A stretch of DNA of 64,000 nt from Craspedostauros australis (taxonomy: Eukaryota > Bacillariophyta > Bacillariophyceae > Mastogloiales > Achnanthaceae), in contig JAMXDE010000018.1 of assembly GCA_026770025.1 (NCBI GenBank), positions 310,001 to 374,000 on the forward strand, given 5' to 3'. Of this stretch, positions 33,873 through 43,731 are shown piece by piece. The notes under the pieces were generated by a model that worked only from the letters and a program-made list of their open reading frames with translations, made no database searches and was not told where the DNA came from. The position numbers were made by a program, and so were the translations under genes. Position 1 is the stretch's first letter, and each line of letters starts with the position of its first letter.

Positions 33873-36221
33873 CTATGCCATCTGCGGGCACATGCTGGTG
33901 GGTGTGGGACTGGAGGGCGTGTTGATCCTGTTGGGGTATAGGATGTTCTGCAGGTGTGAGTCGACCGACAGGATGCGGGAGAAGGCGTTGCCGGCCTTGG
34001 AGAAGACGTCGCGCACGATCTCCCACTGTTGCTTGCGCAGGGACTCGGCGCGCTCCTTCTGGATGCGCTGGACTTCCAACCCGGCGTCGACAATGTCGGC
34101 GAGGCAGTATCCGGCGCGCAGGAGGATCTGGGCTCGGACGTGCTCGGAGAGGTACATCTCCTTGCGCGCGTTGTGGCGATGCCTCTTGGTGGACTTTGGC
34201 AATCCCGTGGTGCTTCCGTTGACGGGGACCACCGCGGTTGCTGCGGTGGTTGTGGCGGAGTTGCTTGGTGCTTCCGCTACCGGGGCGGTGTTAATGTCGG
34301 CGGACGGCGAATCCTGGCTCTTTCTCTTGGACGACGACTTCTTGTGCGAATCCTTGCCCTGCTTCTTCTTGTTCTTCTTCATGTGCTGATGCAGGTCGAC
34401 GTTGATGTCGTATGACGAGATGGGGACCCAGCCGATGGTGAGAGGCGCTCCGGCCGTCACGGAGGGGTTGTCGCCTAGCATGATCGGGTACTCCTGCACC
34501 ATGGCGAAACCGAACCTGACCGAGCGGTTGGCGTTGCGCTTCTTCCTGGAGGACTTCCTCTGGGTGCGGGAGCTCCTGGTGGACTTGGAACACTTGGAGT
34601 GCTCCTGGAGGCGGCCGTGCGCGCTGAGGGACGGCATCTCGGTGGAACGCGAAGCGCGGGGCTTCTTGGTGTTGGCGGTGTCTGTGTCGCTGTTGCCGTT
34701 GGTGACGGGAGACACGACGAGGTGCTCGCCGCTACTGCAGGCGGACGACAAGGAATCTCCCGAGATCATGGAGGTGTCGGTGATGGACATCTCCGCGGTG
34801 GAGACGGTCCCGTCATCTGTCCCAGGCCTGAGCTGGCCCTGCTTGGAGGGCGACGCGTAGGATGGACAAGAGGGGCGTTGGGATCGAAAACTGTCGGCTC
34901 GGCCTCCCGAGCAGCCCGGGGTTGGGCTGACGGTGGGGAGGCTGGAGAGTTTGCTGAGTGAGAAACGTGACTTTGGCTTCGATCTGGAGGTGGTGGCCTT
35001 GGATGGTTGGGGAGACCGCAAGTCCTGCGACGCTGGGGCTTTGGACGCGCTCGGCGTTGACGATGACACGGAGGATGTTGATGGTCGAGACACTGTGGCG
35101 TGGCACGAGGAGCTTCGGATGGCGCACTTGCTGCCGTCGGTGCGTCTGTTGGGTCGTCTGCGGCGCAGCTCCGGCGATGGCAGCAGCGATCCGATTGGTG
35201 CCTGGTCGATGCACAGCGGAGGCGGCGGCGGTGGGACGTCGGATGCAGCGGCCTCCGCCGCCGCTGCTGGGCTTGCCCTGGACAAGGCCCTCGGCGGTCT
35301 CTGCCTCGAGGACATGCGCTTGTGCATTGACGAAGAAGTAGGTGGCTGGGATGGTGCGTTGTCAGTGGGCTTCTTGGCTCCCGGCGTGACCATATCCGTG
35401 CTCATGCTGCCCACCATGGATCCGCGACGTTGCGACCTCGATCCTCGCGATCGTCTGGGTGCTGCAGGTGCGGAGTGCGTGGAGTGATTGGAGTGCGTGG
35501 AATGCCTGGAGTGATTGGAGCCGGAGGTGTCGATGGAGGAGACCGTGCAATCGTCGCTGGCCGTGGAAGCCGTGGAGGCCATGGAGAGGCGCGCGCGGGG
35601 CTGCAGGCTGATGTCGTCCGTGGTTCGGGCAGTCTTGATGACGGATCCACGACGCGAGTATCGACCGGGAAGCTTGCGCTGCGTCTGGTTATCCGAGGGT
35701 GGGGCAAGTGGCGCGCTGTGGATCATGCCGTGCTGCGAGCTGGAGTCAGCGTCGTTGCATTCGTCCGGACTGGCTAGCCCCAGCATGGTAGGCTGCTGTT
35801 GTTGTTGTTGTTGCTGCGAGGAGCGTGATGCGGAATGCCTGACATCCGGACTCCAGCTGGCTCTGGTGCTCTTGCACCTGACCTTCTTGGTGGTGCCCTT
35901 GCGTCTGGCAGGAGGGCGTCCGTTGTTGCTGTGGGTGTGGCTGTTGCTGTTGCCACGGCTGTTGCTGCGGCTGCTGCCATCGATGACGTCTTGGGCCTCC
36001 GCAACAGCAGCAGCACCATCAATCGCGGTCTTGAGAGACGAGTCGGACTCCCAGAAGTCGAGGCTGGACAGGACAGACGTTTTGCGCTCCTTCTTCCTGG
36101 TCTTCTGCTGCGTCTGGCGGCTCTGCTGCTGTCTGCGCCGCGCATGCACCCTCTGTCTGATCTCGTCCATCTTGGCGAGCGAGTTCTGCTGCTCTATCGT
36201 GCTTTCGAGGAGGGACGCCAT
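33873..36221 (-). CDS. Basic, mostly disordered protein with a GDNP...PLTIGW motif, unknown function
   Basis: Single exon, 782 residues, ATG at 36221. The first 550 residues are low complexity: Gln/Arg-rich N-terminus, then Ser/Thr/Arg/Pro-rich with a short HSRHSTHSNHSTHS repeat and a PPPPPP run. Around residues 590-625 a conserved-looking module reads RSVRFGFAMVQEYPIMLGDN, followed by GAPLTIGWVP. A similar VxF...REY...LGDNP...GPPLTIGW pattern is, from memory, frequent in uncharacterised diatom proteins. It is followed by a Lys-rich block (KKNKKKQGKDSHKK) and a helical C-terminal domain (HNARKEMYLSEHVRAQILLRAGY..LADIVDAGLEVQRIQKERAESLRKQ). Nuclear or cytoskeletal localisation is a guess from the charge. 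No enzyme motif is seen. Confidence 0.75.
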   Translation of the reverse strand: MASLLESTIEQQNSLAKMDEIRQRVHARRRQQQSRQTQQKTRKKERKTSVLSSLDFWESDSSLKTAIDGAAAVAEAQDVIDGSSRSNSRGNSNSHTHSNNGRPPARRKGTTKKVRCKSTRASWSPDVRHSASRSSQQQQQQQQPTMLGLASPDECNDADSSSQHGMIHSAPLAPPSDNQTQRKLPGRYSRRGSVIKTARTTDDISLQPRARLSMASTASTASDDCTVSSIDTSGSNHSRHSTHSNHSTHSAPAAPRRSRGSRSQRRGSMVGSMSTDMVTPGAKKPTDNAPSQPPTSSSMHKRMSSRQRPPRALSRASPAAAAEAAASDVPPPPPPLCIDQAPIGSLLPSPELRRRRPNRRTDGSKCAIRSSSCHATVSRPSTSSVSSSTPSASKAPASQDLRSPQPSKATTSRSKPKSRFSLSKLSSLPTVSPTPGCSGGRADSFRSQRPSCPSYASPSKQGQLRPGTDDGTVSTAEMSITDTSMISGDSLSSACSSGEHLVVSPVTNGNSDTDTANTKKPRASRSTEMPSLSAHGRLQEHSKCSKSTRSSRTQRKSSRKKRNANRSVRFGFAMVQEYPIMLGDNPSVTAGAPLTIGWVPISSYDINVDLHQHMKKNKKKQGKDSHKKSSSKRKSQDSPSADINTAPVAEAPSNSATTTAATAVVPVNGSTTGLPKSTKRHRHNARKEMYLSEHVRAQILLRAGYCLADIVDAGLEVQRIQKERAESLRKQQWEIVRDVFSKAGNAFSRILSVDSHLQNILYPNRINTPSSPTPTSMCPQMA

Positions 36222-39200
36222 GGTGCTTCCTGTTGCCTATTGTTGCTACTGCTGCTGCTGTTGGTATTGCTGCTGTTGCCGTTGGTAATGTGTGAGGAGT
36301 TATGGCAAGACGAGCTGGAGGCGCGAAAGCGTGGAGGGTGGACTCGATTGCGAAAGATTGATGCCGAGATTGATCCTGGTGATGCTGTTGCCTTTGTACT
36401 TGTACAAGCTGCCCGCGTTGTATTTGTGTTTGTGTTTGTACCTGCTGCTGCGTTCGTGAGTGAGTGAGGAAGTGTGGGTTGCTGCTGCGAAAGGTGACTA
36501 GTCTGCTCTGCTCGACTCTCTGCGGACTCTGCTTCCAAGAACGGCGACGATGGCTCTGTCTGTGATCCACGCTTGATGCCTGTGCAGTGTTGGCTTTCCG
36601 TGTTCTACGTTCTACGTTCTGCCTTCTGCTTTGTGGCGATGTTGTTGCTGATGTGTCGGAAAGCGAAAAGAGCGAGGCGGAGAGGTAGAGAGACGGAGAC
36701 GGAGATACAGTTTCTGAGGTTGTCGATGTTGTCGTTGTTGTTGATGGTGTTGTCGATGTTGTTGTTGATGTTGTCGATGTTGTTGGTGTTGATCAAGATG
36801 GTCTTGTTGTTATAATTGTTGTTGTTTTTGTTGCTATTGCTGCTGTTGTTGTTGTTGCAGTGGATGATGATGACGATGGCGACGACGATGCCGATGCTGA
36901 TGCCTCTCCCCCTTGGAATGAACAGAACAGATCGTGCAGCCTTGGATGTTTGCGGGCTTTGTCCTCCTCTGTCTCGCCGTCTGTCTCACCGTCCCAGTAT
37001 CCGTATTTCTTGGTGCCGTTCCTCGAAGGCTGGTCTTGTCAAGTGTTGGTCTTGTTGCGGCGAAACCACGATAGCAACACGCACAAAACCATGCGCTGTG
37101 TCGCGCGCTTGCGCACTGAAGGACGCACTGGCGACAGTGCTATCCCGCCTTGACTGCGGGGTTGACCGAACAGCGTCACGGCTGTTCCCGCGCTGCTACC
37201 TCGTAAACATTGTTCCTGTACGCCCTCGGCGCTGCCCCAATGCGGAACCTGTCGCTGGTCTTATTGTTGGTCGTGTTGTTGTGCCCCGTGTTGGCAGCTT
37301 GTGCCAAGGGTGGCAAGACGCAACCTCCTCGTAGCCGGAGTACCAGCAGTCCACGAGTGTGAGCGGTATCGGCGCCTCCTCGTGTTCTGTCACCACCACG
37401 AACACGAACAGCAAAGCAACAACGACTGGTTGCGAAAGCCCGTGATCTTGTCCTGGCACGCTTCTTCGTCGTGATGTCTGTCCGAATCGGAAAGCGCATC
37501 CATACCGCTTGAACCGCCCACTTACGTTTCGCTCTCGGGGCTTAGGCTCCCACATGTATCAGTTGCCTGTCTGTTGCTAGATTGGTATCGCTCGCTTCCC
37601 GGAACCCGATTCACAATTAACCTTCACGCTTCGTTTCTGCGCCGAAATTCTTGTCGACATAAATGCGTTCCTTCTTGGGATCTTCGTATGGCATTCTAGA
37701 TTATGTCAAGGATAGGTGTGAGTGCCGCACTTGATGACCATGAAATGTCACAACCACCAATGACTGGGTCCATGTATCATCTATCCATTCACATCATGCC
37801 AAATAGCAAAATGTCAATTTGCCCGTTTTATTCGCCCCATCTATGGTCATGGACCAGATTACCTAAACATCATTCACTCTTGGTTTTTGTCACAACAGCG
37901 GGTTCAACGGGGCGAAACCCGCTCCACACTGGAAAGACGGCATCCCCGACTTCGCCGGCCCTCGTGGGTGACATCGTCGAAGGCGTTTGATAAATGCTCG
38001 TTGTCTCTCTTCGCTTGCGCCTTCTGTTGTCACCTCCAACCATTCACGTGCTGCCAGCATCAATGTCGTTGACAAACTCACATGGCAGAAAGGACGAATA
38101 CAACACGAGTAGAGTGACCACGATACCAATGGGTGCAATACGAGCAAAGTCGTGCTATGGGCAGGGGCGTATTACGATCAGCGCGCGGACACGATTTGTC
38201 GTGCTATTATCCACGAGCAAATCGTCACCTTCGACACTCGCGCGCATCGGCGTATCGCCAAATTGCGGTGTTCTCCATGAACCCATGCAATAAACTTGGA
38301 GTACGCACGTGTCGCACATCAGCACAGCCAGAAGAGACCAGAAAATGTGAGCCTGAGCCGCCCACGCTTGTGCGATTGTCTCACTCTGGAATGTGGCGTG
38401 CTGCATTGTTGGACTCATGCGATGCGAGCCACTGAGTTGGATGGAATCATTCACGTCTGCACTCTGCGAGTGCGATAGTTATCCACAGAGGGTGGGATCT
38501 GATGTATTCTTGCCCAGCATTTTAACCGGTGTTGGACCATCTATTCTACGAGTTGAGTATTGGGAGTTCGTATGGAACAGGTTGAAAGGAACCACGAATA
38601 CGGGCAAGCATACGAGTATGTAATGCCCGACTCTGCTCTACTCCGCTCTGCTCTGCGATCATTGCGCTCCCCTTGCGATCGCCGCGCACGTTGATGGAAA
38701 GGAGACGGCAGCGAGCTACTTGAGCCACGGTTCCTCACAATCTACTACTAGGCACCTCTTGTGTCAATGTCATTGCTATCATCGCAATCCCCAACGACAG
38801 CTTCGCTTTTCGCTGCAGAGACACCAGCATGAGTGTGAGCCGTTCGACAGGACGGCAAACCACGAATAGATCGCACCTCCATGGATCGTACGAATACATC
38901 CTTGTGGATCGTCCTCGGCTCCGTCCCTCTCGGTCATGTCTGGGTGATTGGACTTGTCTGGATGAGGCACGAGGCGCAGGCATGGATGTTGCTCAATGAC
39001 TAGATCGTATTATAAGTCGCACCTGAGAACACGCTGCAAGCTATTCCATAACTGTTTATCTATGAGCTGTGCACATGCTGTCGCATGGTACATGAATGTG
39101 TGTGAATTGTATGTATGTTTGTGGAGTGCCATAGTTGGTCGTACGGCTATGAGTACGACTATGGCATCGGTACGAGCTCTACGATCGCACGAACCTGAAG

Positions 39201-39315
39201 GAGTGGTTGGCATACAGCAGACCAAGTGTAGGTCGTATCCATCCAGTGCTCCCACGTGCGGAGACTTGCTCTGTATCGCACTCACAATTGCTTGCGGTGA
39301 ATTGTCTTGCCCTGG
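36222..39315. other. Large intergenic region, microsatellites, no supported gene
   Basis: The 5' leader and promoter of the leftward basic-protein gene occupy the left end, with CAG/CAA-type runs on that strand (36238-36290). About 36715-36865 is a long GTTGTTGATGTTGTCGATG microsatellite. Around 37180-37555 the minus strand has overlapping open frames and an ATG followed by a GTAAGT donor at 37526, but no coherent model could be built. The rest (37560-39315) shows GTAC-rich words only. Confidence 0.5.
36715..36865 (+). repeat. GTTGTTGATGTT-type microsatellite
   Basis: Degenerate trinucleotide run (GTT/GAT/TTG/CTG) of about 150 bases. It gives Asn/Asp-rich frames on the minus strand, which I do not regard as coding. 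Confidence 0.8.
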
Positions 39316-42300
39316 TTACCTCCAAGGCAAGGGGGAATTGTCTTCATTCCGTGGGGGTCCGGGAGTCGGCTTGCCACCAACTTCGTGTTGGCGGTCTTCT
39401 ATCCGTGCAGCCATTTCAACGGCCACCGGCGAGCTATCCTGGCGCGTCTCGTCTACCCAGACAAAATCGCCAATTTGGTCGTCGGACAAGCACCTTCGCA
39501 GTTCTTGGTTGAATGCTATCGCTCCGCCGACACCTCCTGCCATGAGGTTGGGAACGGTCTCGGCATTCGCTGGCATCATGAAGGTATTGGGAGCAGCGGC
39601 TGCGGCCGGATTCGGTTGCGCGACCGAAGCTGCATTTGGATTGGTTCGCACCGTCATTCCACCGACCATGTTCCCTCCCGCGATACTAGTCTGGAACGGG
39701 ACTGCAGCAGCGCCCTGAAAGCCAACGTTCTGAGGCATGGTGCCATTCGGGAGGCCACCGGCTGGAGATGTCGGGAGCTGCTGCGGCTGACCAAACACCT
39801 GTTGGTTGAGTCTCGCCTGTTGCGCTTGCCGGTTCTGTGGCAGCTGCGCGGGGTTCGGGATGATGCCTGTTGGCATTCCAGTCTGACCCATCTGCACGCC
39901 TCTTCCTTGGATTGACGCTTGTTGGTAGGCGGCAAAAGTTGGATCTCGCGGACAAGCCGCATATAGATTGGTTGGCACCGGCATTCCACCGACCACGTTC
40001 CCTCCCGCGATACTAGTCTGGAACGGGACGGCACCAGTGCCCCGAAAGCCAAGGTTCTGAGGCATGGTGAAATTGGGGAGGCCACTGACTGGACCTGCCA
40101 GGAGCTGCTGCGGCTGACCAAACGCCTGTAGGTTGGGTCTCGCCTGTTGCGCTTGCAGGTTCTGCGGCAGCTGCGGGGCGTTGGGGGCGATGCCTGCTGA
40201 CATTCCAGCCTGACCCATCTGCACGCCTCTTCCTTGGATTGCGGCTTGTTGGTAGGCGGCAAAGGTTGGATCTCGCGGATGAGCCGCATTTGGATTGATT
40301 GGCACCGGCATTCCACCGACCATGTTCCCTCCCGCGATACTAGTCTGGAACGGGACGGCACCAGTGCCCTGAAAGCCACCATTCTGAGGCATGGTGCCAT
40401 TCGGGAGGCCACTGGCTGGACCTGCCAGGAGCTGCTGCGGCTGACCAAACGCCTGTAGGTTGGGTCTCGCCTGTTGTGCTTGCAGGTTCTGCGGCAGCTG
40501 CGGGGCGTTCGGGATGATGCCTGTTGGCATTCCAACCTGACCCATCTGCACGCCTCTTCCTTGGATTGCCGCTTGTTGGTAGGCGGCAAAGATTGGAGCT
40601 CGTGCTTGAGCCGGATATTGAGGGAAATTGGGAGAAGGCACGGCTCCGTATGGCGTTAGAGTCCATGCTTGTAGGGCAATGGCACCGGCAGCAGAAGTAG
40701 TGAGCTGCATGGAAGTGGGGGCCCGGGTGACTTGGACAACTTGCACTTCGTCATCGTCAACGGCTCCTGCTTGCATCGCTGGCGACGATACAGCGGGAGC
40801 CGGAACTGTTGCGGGTGCGCTTGCCGGTGTCGCTCTTCGTTTGGCGGCTGGTTTGGCATCTTGGTCGCTGCCCGTACTGGTTTGGTGGCTGCTCGTGGTG
40901 GCGACGCGCCCTTCGTCGCCTTCGTCCTCATCTTCGTTGGCAACGGGAATGCCGGCAGTCTCAAGATTGTCTGCAGTTGGTGATGAGCCAGGATGTGGTG
41001 GCATGCTTCTCGCTCTCTTGGAAGCAACGCTGGTTGAACCATCATCCTCCTTGCCCTCGCCCTCGTTCTTGTTGGCCTTGATCTTGATGCGATTTGTAAG
41101 ATTCCGAACTTTGTTCTCGACAGCTTGCCAGTTGGCAAGCCACCAGATCCCACACTTTTCCACCTGTTGGACGAATCGGATGCCGTTCTGTCTCATCTGA
41201 ATGGCCACCTTCATGCCAATATCAGCCTTCTCCTTGTTGCTTCGCCCCGCGCCCAATCTTGTCACGCTCTCAGTCACAAGCCTGCCGAATTCGAGGTTTC
41301 CGTGATGCTTCTGATGGTTCTGTCCCTTTCCAACAATGACGTCGGTAATTGTCAGCAGCTCGATGCGGCGAGCGTACTCCATCGGATACCCTTCAACCTG
41401 CTTGCGGCGCCTCAGGAACTTCTCGAATTCCTTACGATTGAGCTTCATGGGAAGGTACTTCTTCTTGCTTTGGCCTCTCTGCTTGAATGATGCGGCGTAG
41501 TCCTCGTCGAGGGGAAGGACGTGCACAGGGATGCCAAACGTCTTCAAGTGCTTGACGCATTTGGCATGGTTTCCTGCGATGTGATGTCGATTTGAAAGCA
41601 AACAGCAGGGACAGCACGAACAAACGAACAAAGAACGATCGGTGAGTGAAGGTGTGCTTGAAACGTGCAGAAAGATGAGAACTTGGTTGCGCTTTAATCG
41701 AACGGATGCCTGTTCGAACTCTACGCGAATGGTTGAACGCTAAAGCATACATACATGAATACATGTAGGCATGCATGGGTGGATTGACTTACCGCAGACT
41801 GCTTGGATCCGGCAACGAGTGATGGGACTCAGGCCCCACGCCACGAGGCTGACCAACGGTTTCATCAGGGGTCCCTGGTAGCAGTAGTGGAAGCCTGTAA
41901 TTCGGACGGGCATGGCGTTGGCAGCCTTGCATCCCGCCCACCATACGTTGAACTCGGCTTTGGTTCCTTTGGGTGTGGAGTCCACTCCATATCCCACGTA
42001 CACAATTCCATTGATCTGTGTTTCATCATCGTCTTCGATGTGTGCCATGATAAGGTACCACAGAAATCGGATCTGTGGAATGGGGAGAGAGGAGGGTACG
42101 AACGAATGCAGCAGGATTGGAGCAGGGTTGGAGCAGAGTCGGAGGAAGTGATGGAAAGATGGGGTGAGCAGCGGATTGACTTGCATACCTACATCAGAAT
42201 ACATGCCAACTGCACTTCGCGTTGGCGGATGCACGTGCTAGTATTGCAACACCTGTTACGAGCCAAGCACACGAGCTTCACAGACATCGTCCACCGATGG

Positions 42301-42988
42301 ACATCGGAGACATTGACTGATGCAGAGGTGTGGAACTTACGTTGTGTATCTCAGGATTCTGGTCCACGAGGCGCTTTGCGTTCTCTCCTTCGTGGGAGAA
42401 GAACACGGCTCTTCCCGCATGATCCCGTATTGACAACATTTGGATGCTGTCGCCATTCTTGGTGAAGAACTGTTTCTCTTCTGCGGTGAAGTCGTCCATG
42501 GTGATCCTCTTGGTGAGCTTGGCATCACCCCAGAGCTCTCGCTTGGCTTCGAAGTGCCGCACAAGTCGGTCTGCTGCGTGGTTGACGTTGTACCTTTCTG
42601 CGCGCAAAAACATGCGAAGGAATTGCGGACTATTCACGAAGGCAGGATTCTGTTGCATAGCAAGGTCAAAGGCTGGTTTGTGCCTGATGGACTGCAATCG
42701 TCCACACAGTTGCTGCAACAGGAGGTTCATGTGTTGTGGATTTTCGGGAGGAACCCCAACGTTGCCCATGATCTCCTCGCCGATGGTGGATTTCTGTTGC
42801 ACAGACAGCCGTCCCATGGCTTGCGCCAGTGTTTCGTCCACCGAAGGGGTGTCATCTCCAGCAGGAGGATTGGTGTAGGGTTCGGCGAAGGACGGGTCCC
42901 TCGCCGCGTTGTTGGGCGCTGCTGGCGGCGCCGCTCTGTTGTGTTGCCATGCGCTTGGATCGTTGGCTTGGGTGTTGTTGGATTGCAT
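39316..42988 (-). CDS. Sec14-like N-terminal half fused to DUF6824-type domain and 109-residue repeats
   Basis: Exons 42988-42332, 42072-41793 and 41573-39316 (introns with GTAAGT donors and CACAG/CGCAG acceptors), about 1064 residues. Residues about 85-312 match the CRAL-TRIO-related N-terminal half known from diatom proteins: FLRMFLRAERYNVNHAADRLV, then LSIRDHAGRAVFF, then NVWWAGCKAANAMPVRITGFH. Residues about 390-470 match DUF6824: DVIVGKGQNHQKHHGN, NKEKADIGMKVA and GIWWLANWQ, an arrangement seen in many stramenopile proteins. After a basic linker with many acidic Glu/Asp runs comes a Gln/Pro/Gly/Asn-rich tail with three 109-residue repeats, ending SPLPWR. DUF6824 is often taken for DNA- or protein-binding, but its role is not established. 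The tail is unusual. Confidence 0.8.
39608..40596 (-). repeat. Three 327-bp tandem coding repeats
   Basis: The word AGGCGGCAAA recurs at 40581, 40254 and 39927, exactly 327 bp (109 codons) apart. Flanking sequence is about 90 percent similar by eye over each unit (FAAYQQAAIQGRGVQMGQ... PFQTSIAGGNMVGGM). The third copy, nearest the stop, is the most diverged (for example P-A-Q-L for P-A-P-Q-L). They form the C-terminal tail of the fusion gene. Confidence 0.9.
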
Positions 42989-43432
42989 CTTTGTATAATA
43001 CGTTGGTTGTGAGTTGAACGAGGGTGTTTGTGTTGTTGTTGCTGTTGCTGTTGCTATTGGTGCTGTTCCTTTGCTGTTTCTTAATTATGATCTTTTGGAT
43101 GGATTCATCGTTCCGTTGGCGCTGTTGTCCATTTGTTGCTGTTTTGCAGCGTTTTTGCGCATGGGAGAGATTGCGATCTGACCCCCAACACACAACCAAG
43201 CTTGCAGGGTTGTTCTGTTGATTCCTTGCGGATGCTTCATGGGAAGCGCGGTAAATACGTTTTTGGCGTCGTTTTCCTATGGGACTCCATCAGTAGTCCA
43301 AGTAGTCCGTGTCTGTCACGTCCATTGGATAGAAGGTACTACCATAGTCATCCCATCAGCATTGTTTGATCACGGCTAATCCATGTATTCGCTAAATGTG
43401 TTATTGTTGTTTGTGTGTGTTTTGGGGGTCAT
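42989..43432. other. Short intergenic gap
   Basis: Holds the leader and promoter of the leftward fusion gene, with a TTGTTGTTGTTGC run at 43020-43075, and the 3' end of the next leftward gene. No gene is seen. Confidence 0.55.
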
Positions 43433-43729
43433 CTACTCGGTCTGTGTGCTTTCGTCTTCGTCTTCGTCTTTGTCGAAGTTCTCCTCTTCTTCGTATTCGT
43501 ATTCGTCCTCGCTTTCGCTGTCGCTATCGCTAGCGGCGATCAGGTCAATCAATTCTGGAGCACGTCTGCGGCGCCTGGTTTTTGCGATTCGTGGTTGGCG
43601 GACGCTGGAGGGAACAGCTGAGGGAATCTGGAGAGAAGCCGGGATGGAAGGAACAGGACGTTCTGGAGCGCGACGAGCGTGTCCGCGAGAAACAGAACGG
43701 CGCGAAGCACGAGCAGCCGTCTTCGTCAT
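43433..43729 (-). pseudogene. Detached basic/acidic tail frame of the upstream gene
   Basis: A 98-codon frame that starts with an ATG only two bases after the stop of the neighbouring upstream gene. It begins Arg/Lys/Ala-rich (MTKTAARASRRSVSRGHARR) and ends in an acidic run (SESEDEYEYEEEENFDKDED). It looks like the natural C-terminal tail of that protein, separated by a one-base shift at the A6 run 43750-43755. Alternatively it is a separate small gene or chance. No domain is seen. Confidence 0.4.
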
Positions 43730-43731
43730 CT

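Noticed and set aside
36605..36796. Asn/Asp/Ile-rich minus-strand frame
   Set aside because: It is the translation of a trinucleotide microsatellite.
37320..37400. Minus-strand reading LLVLRLRGG resembling a ubiquitin C-terminus
   Set aside because: The preceding residues (GGDRTRGGADTAHT) do not match ubiquitin, no ubiquitin core lies upstream and the frame has no ATG-supported gene model. Probably chance.
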